Positions 29,749-38,566 of a stretch of 64,000 nucleotides of DNA are shown one piece after another. Where the stretch lies: assembly GCF_023151555.2 (NCBI RefSeq), contig NZ_CP100426.1, forward strand, positions 372,001 through 436,000. Reading direction: 5' to 3'. Numbering within the stretch: position 1 is the stretch's first letter; each line of letters begins with the position of its first letter. The position numbers and the translations under genes were made by a program. The stretch comes from Photobacterium sp. CCB-ST2H9 (GTDB lineage: Bacteria; Pseudomonadota; Gammaproteobacteria; Enterobacterales; Vibrionaceae). Under the pieces are notes generated by a model that saw only the letters and a list, made by a program, of their open reading frames with translations, had not been told where the DNA came from and did no database searches.

Positions 29749-30696
29749 TCAGATTTTATTTCGGGTCAGCAGATACAGAAAATAACTGCCACCCACAAAG
29801 TTAATCAGGACGCTGACAGTGGTTTCAAATTTCAGTACTTTTTCAACGAAATACTGACCGCTGATCAGCAGCAATACTGCCATCAGGCTGGAAATCAGAA
29901 TCAGATATCTGTGATGGTAAGTCCGGAAGATCTCCCGGGTCAGGCTGACGACAATCAGGCCAAAGAAAAGAACGGGGCCGACCAGCGCAGTCGAGATTGA
30001 AATCATCACGGAGACGACCAGCATGACTTGCAGGGTCAGCTTGCGGGTATCGATCCCCAGACTTTTTGCGTTGTCTTCTCCCAGCCACATCACATCTAGC
30101 TGCGGAGACAGGTGCAACAGATACAACAGGCAAATTGTGAGCATCGGAACACACCAGTAAACCAGTTCACTGTTCACATTGTTAAAACTGGCAAACATCG
30201 CATTCTGAACCACGGAGAACTCATTCGGGTCGATGAGCATGGCAAAGAAGTTTGAGATGTTGGAGAACAGACTGCCCAGCACAATGCCCAGCAACAGCAG
30301 CGTAAAGACATTGGTATTGCGGCGACGGAAATACAGACTGAACAGCAGGACAGACAAACCTGTCATCAGGAACACGCAAACAAAGAAATTGATTTTCTGA
30401 TTGATAATCAGAATGCTGGCGCTGCCAAACAACACGACAATGATGGTTTGCAGCATGATGTAGAGAAAATCAAACCCCAGAATGGACGGTGTCAGAATCC
30501 GGTTATTGGTGATGGTCTGGAACACCATCGAAGATGCTGAAATGGCAATGGCTGCCAGACAAATCGCTAAGACTTTCGGGATGCGGCGGGACAGGAAAAA
30601 GCTGTAGTTATCCGGTGTCAGCCCCTGCCCGATGAAATAGCCAATGATCAGCACAGACAAAGCTGCCATCCAGATGACTTTCATGGAATCACGCAT
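29749..30696 (-). CDS. Iron-siderophore ABC permease, second subunit (VctG/FatC-like)
   Basis: A 315-residue FecCD-family permease with about nine hydrophobic segments. Family motifs include LFGSASILIINQK, SLFSNISNFFAMLIDPNEFSV-type loops and GPVLFFGLIVV near the C-terminal coupling region. It pairs with the permease encoded just upstream; their frames overlap by eight bases, indicating translational coupling. It forms half of the membrane channel for a ferric siderophore. The substrate is not determined. Confidence 0.9.
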   Translation of the reverse strand: MRDSMKVIWMAALSVLIIGYFIGQGLTPDNYSFFLSRRIPKVLAICLAAIAISASSMVFQTITNNRILTPSILGFDFLYIMLQTIIVVLFGSASILIINQKINFFVCVFLMTGLSVLLFSLYFRRRNTNVFTLLLLGIVLGSLFSNISNFFAMLIDPNEFSVVQNAMFASFNNVNSELVYWCVPMLTICLLYLLHLSPQLDVMWLGEDNAKSLGIDTRKLTLQVMLVVSVMISISTALVGPVLFFGLIVVSLTREIFRTYHHRYLILISSLMAVLLLISGQYFVEKVLKFETTVSVLINFVGGSYFLYLLTRNKI

Positions 30697-31663
30697 TGGT
30701 TTTGTCCTTCAGTACCAGATAGATGAACGCTGCACCGCCAAGCACGGAAACGATCATGGATATTGGAATTTCATAAGGGAAGATGATCAGGCGGCCGAGA
30801 ATGTCACAGGCCAGAACGACCACGACGCCCCAGAAGGCCGTCCAGGGCAGGTTTCGCTTCATGTTGTCGCCGAGGAACAAAGACACCAGATTCGGGATAA
30901 TCAGGCCGACAAAATAAATCACACCCACGATCATCACGACCGACGCGGAAATTACGGCCACAATGATGACGCCAATCAGCACAATGTTCTGATAGTTCAG
31001 CCCGATATTTTTCGCGAAACTTTCGCCAACGCTGGCTGCACTGAACTGACTGGCAAAATGATAGGCAAGCACAGAAGCCGGAATCGCAAGATATAACAGC
31101 TCATACTGCCCCTGAAGTACCGAAGAGAAGTTGGCGATGGTCCAGGTTTTCATGGTCTGAACCAGATCATATTTGTAGGCAATGAACTGAGTAAAAGCGG
31201 AGACGACATTCCCGAACATCATCCCGATCAGAGGGACAAGCACGGTATTTTTGAACGTCAGCCGCTGCAGGAATTTGACGAACAGCAGGGTGCCACCGAC
31301 TGCAAACGCAAAAATGACGGCTAGATCGACCCATTTGCTCAGACCGGAAAAAAACACCATGCTGGCCACATAACCAAGCAGGGCGCAATCGATGGTTCCT
31401 GTGGTATCCGGGGCTGCAAATCGGTTCTGGCAGATCTGCTGCATGATCAGCCCGGCAATACTTAATCCGGCGCCGGCCAGACAAATAGCCAGCAAACGTG
31501 GGATACGGCTGGTGATCAGGATAGAGGTGGCTTCGATATCGCCTTGCCAGAGGCTGCTGAGCTGAAGATCTGCAACACCGACGGACAAAGAAGCAGCGCT
31601 GAGGAACAGCAGCAACGTGCCGGATATGAAAATCCGGGAAAAATAAATGTTTGATGAATTCAT
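30689..31663 (-). CDS. Iron-siderophore ABC permease, first subunit (VctD/FatD-like)
   Basis: A 324-residue FecCD-family permease. Motifs typical of this family are SRIPRLLAICLAGAGLSIAG near residue 50-70 and VGVIYFVGLIIPN in the cytoplasmic coupling region near 260. Several hydrophobic segments span the length. It follows the binding-protein gene by 42 bases and overlaps the next permease. Together with it, the pair makes the inner-membrane pore of the siderophore transporter. Confidence 0.9.
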   Translation of the reverse strand: MNSSNIYFSRIFISGTLLLFLSAASLSVGVADLQLSSLWQGDIEATSILITSRIPRLLAICLAGAGLSIAGLIMQQICQNRFAAPDTTGTIDCALLGYVASMVFFSGLSKWVDLAVIFAFAVGGTLLFVKFLQRLTFKNTVLVPLIGMMFGNVVSAFTQFIAYKYDLVQTMKTWTIANFSSVLQGQYELLYLAIPASVLAYHFASQFSAASVGESFAKNIGLNYQNIVLIGVIIVAVISASVVMIVGVIYFVGLIIPNLVSLFLGDNMKRNLPWTAFWGVVVVLACDILGRLIIFPYEIPISMIVSVLGGAAFIYLVLKDKTNA

Positions 31664-31705
31664 AGTAAACCGAGACCTGCCGGAAGGCAGGCCTCACAAC
31701 ATGGA

Positions 31706-32632
31706 TTAGAACAGGGCGTTTATATCGTCGATCATTAACTCGGTCGCTGTTGCGCCGGCCATGGTGATGTACCAGGCGTTCGGGTTCAGATAGACAATAT
31801 GGTTACTCTGAAAAGCTGGCGTTGATTTCACCAGCGAGTTGTCGAAACGCGCTTTTGCTTTGCCGGAATCACGGCCAATGGCTTGTTCCCGGTCCAGAAC
31901 CAGCATGGCATCTGGCTTGGCATCAGCAATGTATTCAAATGAAATCAGGTTGCCGTGCGGGCCGCCAGCTGAAACTTTCTCGCTTCGGGCAGGGGAGAAG
32001 CCAAAATCATCGAAGACCATCGAAAAACGGCTGCCTTCATTGAACATGGCGAGCTTGTTGCCGTTGTTCATCAGCATCAGTGCATTCATCTTGCTGTCTT
32101 TTACCCGATGTTTGGTGGCATCTAATTTTGTCTGAACGTCTGCGATGAGTTTTTCGGCTTCTGTCTGTTTGTTGAAAATTTCACCCAGCATACGCCAGTT
32201 TTGCTGTGCATCCTGCCAGTACTGACCGTATTCAACGGAGTACATGATGGTCGGAGCGATTTCCTGAAGCTGATCCATCAGAGGTTTCATGCGTGCTTCA
32301 GCAATAATCAGATCAGGCTTGGCCATAAAAATGGCTTCGAAATCCGGCTCCACAACTGATCCTACGCCTGCATATTTTTCATCCTGATATTTGTTCAGGT
32401 ACGCAGGCATCATAGATTTCACGACACCGACTGGTTCGACACCCAGGCGATCCAGTGTATCCAGGCTTCCCTGACCCAGAACAACAACCCGTTGTGGTAC
32501 TTTGCTCAGCGTGATTTCGCCCAAAGCATGTTTGATCGTTTTCGGTGAATTCTTGTCGGCAAATACGGCTTGTGCAGTCAGCAAACCGGCAGCCAGCAGA
32601 ACAATGCGTGACAGAAGGCCAAATGATTTCAT
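31706..32632 (-). CDS. Periplasmic siderophore-binding protein (VctP/FatB-like)
   Basis: A 308-residue substrate-binding protein. The start MKSFGLLSRIVLLAAG is chosen for the signal peptide (cleavage near VFADKNS) and AGGACG upstream; the open frame extends 12 codons further. The signal lacks a lipobox, so the protein is free in the periplasm. The body is a class III FepB/FatB-type binding protein (VPQRVVVLGQGSLDTLDRLGVEPVGVV). It is first in the operon, before two permeases and an ATPase, with a Fur-box-like site upstream. No TonB-dependent receptor lies in the window. Confidence 0.9.
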   Translation of the reverse strand: MKSFGLLSRIVLLAAGLLTAQAVFADKNSPKTIKHALGEITLSKVPQRVVVLGQGSLDTLDRLGVEPVGVVKSMMPAYLNKYQDEKYAGVGSVVEPDFEAIFMAKPDLIIAEARMKPLMDQLQEIAPTIMYSVEYGQYWQDAQQNWRMLGEIFNKQTEAEKLIADVQTKLDATKHRVKDSKMNALMLMNNGNKLAMFNEGSRFSMVFDDFGFSPARSEKVSAGGPHGNLISFEYIADAKPDAMLVLDREQAIGRDSGKAKARFDNSLVKSTPAFQSNHIVYLNPNAWYITMAGATATELMIDDINALF

Positions 32633-32700
32633 TGTTTCTACGTCCTTAGGATGAAATAAGTCGCACAATGCTATTCAATTTGTAGTTTATTGTCACGAAT

Positions 32701-32719
32701 AAAACTGATAATCGTTCTT
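32701..32719 (-). promoter_or_regulatory. Fur-box-like operator upstream of the siderophore transport operon
   Basis: The 19-base segment AAAACTGATAATCGTTCTT matches the GATAATGATAATCATTATC Fur consensus at 13 of 19 positions by hand alignment, including the core GATAATC. It lies about 70 bases before the binding-protein ATG, where Fur would block the promoter under iron-replete conditions. Confidence 0.6.
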
Positions 32720-32857
32720 TTTTGTATTTGCTGTTTAGTGTCAAAATAATGCTGTGTATTCTGAGTTTTTAGACAGAAATCACCTTAAAATCATAGGATT
32801 GCAGATGATTCTGGTGTGGATGTCTGCCTTGCATGTAATACCGGTCTTTACACTGAT

Positions 32858-33757
32858 TTACCATTGGCGGGGCAGATTTTCCTTCAGATAGTCCAGAAAC
32901 AGACTGAGTTTTCTGGAGCGTTTACTTTTTTCTGCTGAAACCAGCGCCACAATATTAGCCGGAGAAAGCGCATAATCGGTGAGCAGGGGAATCAGTCTGT
33001 CCGCATCGATTTCTTTTCTGACATCCCACTCAGAACGCTGAATCACGCCATGACCTGCCAGTGCCCATTGTTTGACGACCTGACCTACATTACTGGCCAG
33101 CTTAGGCTCAATCCGAATGCTGATGGACTGGCGGGATTGCGGATTGAACTTCCACATCGTGACATCTTCATTGTTTTCTTTCAGTGCAATACAGGCGTGT
33201 TTGTGCAGATCTTCCGGTGTGTTGAGCGGCGGCGCTGAAGCCAGATACGCTGGCGAGGCCAGTAAGAAACGACGATTGTTCGCCAGATGAATGCATTTCA
33301 GTGAGGAGTCCCGGAGCTGACCGATATAGATCATGACATCCGGTTCGAGGGTATGAGACCAGCTTGGGTTATCGGACAACGTCAGTTCGATCACCAGATT
33401 CGGATAATGCTGCTGAAACGCAGCGATCAGCGGTGCGATATAGGCAGAACCGAACCCCAGCGGTGCCAGCACATTCAGTTTACCTTCGATCATGGATTGA
33501 TTACTGAGCAGATCATTCTGCAGGGCTTCCAGTGCCAGCAGAATACTGTGTCCTTCCCGGGCCAGCCGCTGACCTTCAGATGTAAGCCTGGTGGATCTCA
33601 GGTTACGGTCGACAAGGGTTACGTTCAGTTTTCGTTCCAGAGCTTGCAATCGCTGTGAAACACTCGGTGGCGTGACATTCAGTTTCCTCGCAGCTGCCGC
33701 CAATGACGGACTACCGGCAACAACCTGAAAGAATTCGATGTCCTGAGAATTAATCAT
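32858..33757 (-). CDS. LysR-family regulator
   Basis: A 299-residue LysR regulator. The HTH is near the N-terminus (SLAAAARKLNVTPPSVSQRLQALERKL), followed by the substrate-binding domain (LNVLAPLGFGSAYIAPLIAAF). It is divergent, with a 114-base gap, from the TauD-like dioxygenase gene and its TSUP exporter, which are its probable targets. Autoregulation is likely by family habit. The effector is unknown. Confidence 0.9.
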   Translation of the reverse strand: MINSQDIEFFQVVAGSPSLAAAARKLNVTPPSVSQRLQALERKLNVTLVDRNLRSTRLTSEGQRLAREGHSILLALEALQNDLLSNQSMIEGKLNVLAPLGFGSAYIAPLIAAFQQHYPNLVIELTLSDNPSWSHTLEPDVMIYIGQLRDSSLKCIHLANNRRFLLASPAYLASAPPLNTPEDLHKHACIALKENNEDVTMWKFNPQSRQSISIRIEPKLASNVGQVVKQWALAGHGVIQRSEWDVRKEIDADRLIPLLTDYALSPANIVALVSAEKSKRSRKLSLFLDYLKENLPRQW

Positions 33758-33871
33758 TAAGTTCTATCTAAATGTGTGAATAAGTAATCGTTAATTTAAC
33801 TTAATGTGCAACCTTGGTACAACTAGGCGCGTTTATGAACCCAAGGCATATTAAGCAGAGAGAATATCACG

Positions 33872-34729
33872 ATGAACAGTCACGGCTTATCTTTGGCTTC
33901 TCTGGCAAGTGAAGCGAAGCCCCTGGCACCGAGTTTTGGTCTGGAATTTACCCATCAGTCTCTGGCAAATTTAGTCTCAAATCACTTCCATGAACTTTAT
34001 CAGGCCCTGATCCGCCATAAACTTCTGATTTTTAGGAAGCAGGATACGTCACCAAAGCAACTCATCCAGATAGCAAAAGCAATGGGTGAGGTGCAGCGCT
34101 ATCCATTTTCCAGCGGGATTGAGGATTACCCTGAAATCGTTGAAATTCGCAAAGAACCGACGCAGCAAAATGTTTTCAGTGGTGTCTGGCACATTGATTC
34201 GACGTACCTGGATTCGCCACCGGATTTCACTTTGCTTGCAGCAAAACAGACGCCCTTAGTTGGCGGAGATACCGTGTTTTCTGATGCTCAGAAGGCTTTT
34301 TTTGCGCTGTCTGAAGGGATGCAAAAATTTCTGTTAGCCGAAAAGGCAGAATATATTTCGAATAAATTTCAGGATGCCGGTAAGAAGGCGTCTCACCTGG
34401 TGAATTTCACCGATATTGCCATGGCAAACACATATTTCTCCGCCTCTCATTTTGCAGCAAAACGCCATGAAGAAACCGGCATTCCGGCCATTTATGTCAA
34501 TGACGAGCACACGAGTCGTTTTTCATCAATGTCCACAGAAGAAAGCGCCCCGATTCTGAATTACCTTTTCCGGCACCTGACGCGGGATGAATTTACAGCG
34601 CGTGTTCAATGGGAAAACGACACCATTGTGATCTGGGATAACCGGGGACTCCAGCATCATGCTGTGAATGATTATTTCGGGGAATTACGGGTGATGCACC
34701 GGCTCATTATTCGCTCCGGTCAGCGCTGA
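33872..34729 (+). CDS. TauD/TfdA-family Fe(II)/2-oxoglutarate dioxygenase
   Basis: A 285-residue oxygenase. The iron ligands are visible: HxD in VWHIDSTY (H107, D109) and the distal His in NRGLQHHAVNDY (H262). The 2-oxoglutarate arginine lies in RVMHRLIIR. A GGDTVF segment is also typical. The family splits sulfonates, phenoxy acids or other substrates by hydroxylation with 2-oxoglutarate and O2. Its partner is a TauE/SafE-family exporter 33 bases downstream, which suggests release of a sulfur oxyanion. Taurine itself is not proved. A LysR gene is divergent. GAGAGAAT precedes the ATG. Confidence 0.88.
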   Translation: MNSHGLSLASLASEAKPLAPSFGLEFTHQSLANLVSNHFHELYQALIRHKLLIFRKQDTSPKQLIQIAKAMGEVQRYPFSSGIEDYPEIVEIRKEPTQQNVFSGVWHIDSTYLDSPPDFTLLAAKQTPLVGGDTVFSDAQKAFFALSEGMQKFLLAEKAEYISNKFQDAGKKASHLVNFTDIAMANTYFSASHFAAKRHEETGIPAIYVNDEHTSRFSSMSTEESAPILNYLFRHLTRDEFTARVQWENDTIVIWDNRGLQHHAVNDYFGELRVMHRLIIRSGQR

Positions 34730-34762
34730 TATCTCAACCTCAATGAAATCAAAGGAAAATAT

Positions 34763-35563
34763 ATGCTGGAGTCTGTCACTTTTGTACCGTCGGATAGTGT
34801 TCTGCTGATATTGTTCGCCGCGGCCTTTCTCGCCGGGGTCGTAGATGCCATTGCCGGCGGAGGCGGGTTAATTACGGTTCCGAGTCTGCTGCTGGCCGGT
34901 GTTCCGCCGTTAACTGCCCTGGGTACAAATCGGCTGCAAGCCGTTATTGGGGAACTGACGGCATTTCTGACGTATTTGTGGCATCAGCAAATGAATCTGA
35001 ATGGTTTGTTGTCCGGCATGATTGCGACAGCGGTGGGCGCACTTGCGGGCTCTTATGCGGTCAGCCTTTTCCCGGCAGACGCATTAAGAATCTTGCTGCC
35101 TGTGCTCATGGTGGTCATCACCATCTATTCTGTGGTGTCTAAGCGGTTTAAAAGCAATGAAGCCGCCGAGCCGAAGATATCTGGACAATGGTTTATGATC
35201 TCCATGGGTCTGCTCATCGGTTTTTATAATGGCTTTTTTGGTCCGGGAACCGGCGCTATCTGGATGATCGCTTTTGCGATACTCCTCGGATATACCGCGA
35301 AGCAGGCTAGTATAGCAACCAAGCCGCTGAACTTGATGGGGAATCTTGTTTCACTGTTCTTTTTCATCATGATCAGCAGTGTGAACTACAAAATAGGATT
35401 GCTGATGGGGCTGGGCCAGATCCTGGGGTCTGTGTTAGGCAGTAAAATTGTGATTCGCAATGGTGACAAAGTGGTTCGGCCGGTCTTCATTACGGTGACC
35501 TTACTGATGACCGTCAAACTGATATATGAAACAGGAACCGGGCCTTTACTCGCGCTGCTTTAG
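34763..35563 (+). CDS. TSUP (TauE/SafE) family permease
   Basis: A 266-residue membrane protein with about eight hydrophobic segments. The family motif AGVVDAIAGGGGLITVPSLLLAG is near the N-terminus, repeated in degenerate form in the second half (IGFYNGFFGPGTGAIWMIAFA). The TSUP family exports sulfite, sulfoacetate or other organic anions. AAAGGAAAATAT precedes the ATG. It lies 33 bases after the dioxygenase gene in the same orientation, so the two form one transcription unit. If the dioxygenase releases sulfite, this protein could expel it; that is inference. Confidence 0.9.
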   Translation: MLESVTFVPSDSVLLILFAAAFLAGVVDAIAGGGGLITVPSLLLAGVPPLTALGTNRLQAVIGELTAFLTYLWHQQMNLNGLLSGMIATAVGALAGSYAVSLFPADALRILLPVLMVVITIYSVVSKRFKSNEAAEPKISGQWFMISMGLLIGFYNGFFGPGTGAIWMIAFAILLGYTAKQASIATKPLNLMGNLVSLFFFIMISSVNYKIGLLMGLGQILGSVLGSKIVIRNGDKVVRPVFITVTLLMTVKLIYETGTGPLLALL

Positions 35564-35668
35564 GTATACGGGATTTTGGTGTGCAGCCCTGGCCCTGTGT
35601 ATGATACTTCGATGTCTTCTTTCTCGGGGCAGGGCGGCTGTTGATATTCGGGTCTATTTGAGTCAGTA

Positions 35669-36157
35669 CTACTCGAAGATGAGTGACATTTGTATTGAAT
35701 CAAAAAACGTCTCATTAAATTTCATGGCATTTTTCTTGGTCACTTCAGTAACAAAACCTAATTTTTTATACAGGTTGATGGATGGGAAGTTATCTGCGCG
35801 AGTTTCTAATTCTATCCGGGAGATGCCTTTGGATCTGGCTTTCTTTAAACAGGTTCTGAGTCGTTGTTCACCAATGCCTTGACCACGGTAAGCTGGATGA
35901 ACGCCCATACCCAAATTTCCTCTATGGGCTAATGTTGATGCCCAGTGTGGAAAAATATCTGCCCAACCGACGACTTGATTGTTGACTAGTGCAACATACT
36001 GGATGGCATCATTCTCAATACTATCTTTGACAAATGAAGTTATAATTTCCAGAGGCAATGCTTCTGTTTGTGCCAGGAAACGATTTTCTTTGGCGACAGT
36101 ATCTAAGCATTCATGGAAACTCTCTACATGCTCCAACCTTATTTGAGTAACCAACAT
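35669..36157 (-). CDS. GNAT-family N-acetyltransferase
   Basis: A 162-residue acetyltransferase starting MLVTQIRLEHVESFHE; the open frame extends 12 codons upstream without support. Acetyl-CoA-binding motif A is visible as GMGVHPAYRGQGIGEQ. The C-terminal NFPSINLYKKLGF is the usual GNAT end. It is a cytosolic enzyme whose substrate, antibiotic, polyamine or protein N-terminus, cannot be inferred. It is the last of the minus-strand islet genes, 78 bases after the APH-like gene. Confidence 0.85.
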   Translation of the reverse strand: MLVTQIRLEHVESFHECLDTVAKENRFLAQTEALPLEIITSFVKDSIENDAIQYVALVNNQVVGWADIFPHWASTLAHRGNLGMGVHPAYRGQGIGEQRLRTCLKKARSKGISRIELETRADNFPSINLYKKLGFVTEVTKKNAMKFNETFFDSIQMSLIFE

Positions 36158-36235
36158 GACCTGAATCCTTTCAATTTGTTTGACGAATAACATCGCGTTC
36201 TATGAGTCAGCGTTTTCTGCCAGATGATGAAATTT

Positions 36236-37204
36236 TCAAAGACCAGCATTTTGTTTTAAAAATTGTATCTCTCTGTCAAAGTATGAATCATCCAGCCAGT
36301 CTTGATCACTTGCTGTTTCAATATGTAACCCAATCAGCCAAATGTGACGGATAGAAATAAATATATCCACAAAGCTTAAATCATATTCAGATATTGGTCT
36401 TACCTTTCTATAGGCATTCAAAAATGGGACCCACCATTCATTTTCTTTATTTCTTAACCTTGCACTCCACTTGAACACAGCTAAGTCATAAGCTCTCAGA
36501 CCAAAACCACAGCAGTCAAAGTCATAGAATGTAATTTCTTCTCTGTGCTTATGGGCATTCCAACCATGGAAATCACCATGGCAAAAACCATAGTCAAGTA
36601 AACCTAAATCAGATTCATCGATTTTCTTGGATAGTACAGACGCGTAGTTATTCAAAAATACCCAGTCATCCACTCGGTGTGAGAGGGACAGCTTAATGCG
36701 TTTAAGAGGCTCTTCTACCAGATGCTTGAGGTCTAATTTATAGCGAGCATGATTTGAAATGAAATCATCTGATAATCGGTGAATCTTAGCGACGGCTTTT
36801 CCATATTGAGCCGCATCATCTATATTTTTATATTTTAATTCTTCACCCTCTGCAAAAGTTGTGATAATGGCATATCTTAAACCTTCAGGTGTATTTATTT
36901 CTGTGATGTATCCACCCTGGTTTTTTTCAATTGGGTAAGCGACATGAGCTCCTTTCTCATGAAGATAATTTAATGCTTCAATTTCGAACTCAATATCGTG
37001 CAAAGATCTCCAGTTTTTCCGGTATATGCGGAGAAGGTGTTTTTTTCTCTCGCTTGTGACAATATAAGAATCATTGATTCCTTGATGCAAAATTTCACAT
37101 GAAATCGGATTGGGTATTTTATACAGTGGGACGACATTTGATATCAGTTCTTTTGGGGAAAGAACAGGGTACACAGAACTGATATCTATTTGAGGATGAC
37201 TCAT
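36236..37204 (-). CDS. APH-family small-molecule kinase
   Basis: A 322-residue aminoglycoside-phosphotransferase/choline-kinase fold protein starting MSHPQIDISS after GGAAAA; the frame opens 14 codons earlier. Kinase landmarks are the N-lobe lysine region (KKHLLRIYRK), the catalytic loop FCHGDFHGWN and the metal-binding DFDCCGFG. Sequence style is close to phosphotransferases acting on homoserine, choline or unknown small molecules (SrkA-type), not to classical antibiotic-resistance enzymes. It lies between two GNAT genes in an AT-rich islet. The substrate is unknown. Confidence 0.85.
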   Translation of the reverse strand: MSHPQIDISSVYPVLSPKELISNVVPLYKIPNPISCEILHQGINDSYIVTSERKKHLLRIYRKNWRSLHDIEFEIEALNYLHEKGAHVAYPIEKNQGGYITEINTPEGLRYAIITTFAEGEELKYKNIDDAAQYGKAVAKIHRLSDDFISNHARYKLDLKHLVEEPLKRIKLSLSHRVDDWVFLNNYASVLSKKIDESDLGLLDYGFCHGDFHGWNAHKHREEITFYDFDCCGFGLRAYDLAVFKWSARLRNKENEWWVPFLNAYRKVRPISEYDLSFVDIFISIRHIWLIGLHIETASDQDWLDDSYFDREIQFLKQNAGL

Positions 37205-37279
37205 TTGTTTTCCTTTTCCAATCAATCCAAAATTAAGAGCGCTCATAAATACTGACTTTGCCTTGTGATATGTACCAAC

Positions 37280-37705
37280 CTAGCTGAGTTGAAGTACGTG
37301 AAATCGATGTTTAAAACCAATGCTTTCATAAAAAGGGAGTGCTTGTTCATTGCCTTCAGCTACATAAACTCTTATGTTCTCACATTGCTTTGCTTTTAAC
37401 CATTCGATAGAATGCTTCATTAGCTTCTGTCCGAATCCCTTTCCACGGTAGTTAATATCAACAAAAAGTGAATAGATCTCTCCAGCTTCAGAATTAACAG
37501 TTGCGATAGTGTAGCCCGCAATATCATTGCCATCCTTTATACCGAAAATTTTGACGTGCTCGTTGGAAATTATCTTATTTGTTCGATCTTCAAACTTTAA
37601 ATTTTGAAAGTGTGTCTTAAAGTGTGTTGAATGTTTAAAGTGTAAATCATTTAAATTTTTCCATAGTGATTCAATTTCATTTATCTCAAGTTCAACAATA
37701 TTCAC
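37280..37705 (-). CDS. GNAT-family N-acetyltransferase
   Basis: A 141-residue acetyltransferase from a GTG start with AGGAG about ten bases upstream. Motif A is visible as SLFVDINYRGKGFGQKLM, followed by NEQALPFYESIGFKH. The N-terminal part is more diverged. It is 75 bases upstream of the APH-like gene in the same orientation, so the two may be co-transcribed. A palindromic site lies upstream at 37817-37833. The substrate is unknown. Confidence 0.83.
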   Translation of the reverse strand: MNIVELEINEIESLWKNLNDLHFKHSTHFKTHFQNLKFEDRTNKIISNEHVKIFGIKDGNDIAGYTIATVNSEAGEIYSLFVDINYRGKGFGQKLMKHSIEWLKAKQCENIRVYVAEGNEQALPFYESIGFKHRFHVLQLS

Positions 37706-37816
37706 TGGTGTTTATCTCCTCTGTTTTTAAATGACATATAAAATAACTCATATCGTGTTAAAAAGAGCAAGGCATGTTATATGATAGGTGCTGAAATGAC
37801 TTTTAAATAAAAAATA

Positions 37817-37833
37817 TGATGCAATTTACATCA
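37817..37833 (-). promoter_or_regulatory. CRP-like palindrome upstream of GNAT gene
   Basis: TGATGCAATTTACATCA is a near-perfect inverted repeat (7 of 8 positions per arm) about 110 bases before the GNAT start. It shares an adjacent TTTTAAATAAA...ATATGAT block with the site upstream of the cupin gene at 39537. Confidence 0.35.
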
Positions 37834-37925
37834 ACAAAAAACTGATTGTCTTTACCATATTTCAATTGGAGTCTTGGGGTGTCCCCCTTTATGTATGTAC
37901 CTGAAAACCAAATGAAAATATCGGG

Positions 37926-38201
37926 TCATTCGTTATCGAATCCTTTAATTGGTTTTTGTTCTGGAAAGTTCCGGGAACCACAAAACGATATGAAATTTTG
38001 AGTTTTGTAATTTGTGATCGCATATGAGTTTAAATTTTTTTTGGGGTAGAGAAAAGAAATAAAGAAGGTAAATAAAACCAAGTCGGAAAATAAAAAAGGG
38101 AAGACACTCATCACCGGGTTGATAAAAGCTATAATCCACAGAATCAATTTTTCGTATTGGTTGAATGGGCTTGCATAAATTGCAAAGCGGCTCAAATCCA
38201 T
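37926..38201 (-). CDS. Possible small membrane protein, unknown
   Basis: About 91 residues from an ATG at 38201, 29 bases after the YidD-like stop. Two hydrophobic segments (LILWIIAFINPVMSVFPFLF and LVLFTFFISFLY) followed by a polar tail suggest a small membrane protein. The frame is open further upstream into the YidD-like gene, which is probably coincidence. No convincing ribosome-binding site and no recognised family; it may be a degraded gene. Confidence 0.35.
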   Translation of the reverse strand: MDLSRFAIYASPFNQYEKLILWIIAFINPVMSVFPFLFSDLVLFTFFISFLYPKKNLNSYAITNYKTQNFISFCGSRNFPEQKPIKGFDNE

Positions 38202-38229
38202 TTCATTCTGTCTGCATTCGTGCCAACAT

Positions 38230-38529
38230 TTAATCGGGCCAACACATATCCCAACTAACCCAAAAACAGCAATCAGCCTCCGAATTATTGGGATTGCGCC
38301 GTTTACGATTTCGACCGCCATTCAGCTTTTTCGATGCCCTCTGACATTCTTGAAAGCGTTGTTTAATCGCTACAGGTAACTTTCTGCACGGAAGTGTTTC
38401 GATGAACTCAACTATAGCTGCTGAACAACTTTTACCGCCATAGTAAGCTGTATGAGCACACCGGAAGCCTTTATGTGGTGATATCCATTTTTGATAACCA
38501 CGGATTGACCAAATTGCCAATATTTTCAA
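38230..38529 (-). CDS. YidD-like membrane protein insertion factor (diverged)
   Basis: About 99 residues from a TTG start at 38529, preceded by GAGG. Read from there, LKILAIWSIRGYQKWISPHKGFRCAH aligns with the YidD family start (KLLIVLVQLYQRFISPLLG...). The family is a small inner-membrane-associated protein that assists YidC/SecYEG. The canonical CRFxPTCSxYA motif is altered (RCAHTAYYGGKSCSAAI), with key cysteines kept. The C-terminal extension is Arg/Asn-rich, then Trp/Cys-rich (CCFWVSW). It lies outside the usual rpmH-rnpA-yidD-yidC cluster, so it is probably an accessory copy. The function of such diverged copies is unknown. Confidence 0.65.
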   Translation of the reverse strand: MKILAIWSIRGYQKWISPHKGFRCAHTAYYGGKSCSAAIVEFIETLPCRKLPVAIKQRFQECQRASKKLNGGRNRKRRNPNNSEADCCFWVSWDMCWPD

Positions 38530-38566
38530 TTTATTGCCTGCCTCGTTTTGAACGCCATAAACGGGA

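Noticed and set aside
36236..37204. APH-like gene as an aminoglycoside resistance gene
   Set aside because: The kinase signature is generic and closer to housekeeping small-molecule kinases; no resistance-enzyme pattern was recognised.
37926..38321. YidD-like gene and the following frame as one frameshifted gene
   Set aside because: The two products differ in type (soluble basic tail versus two membrane segments) and no alignment supports joining them.
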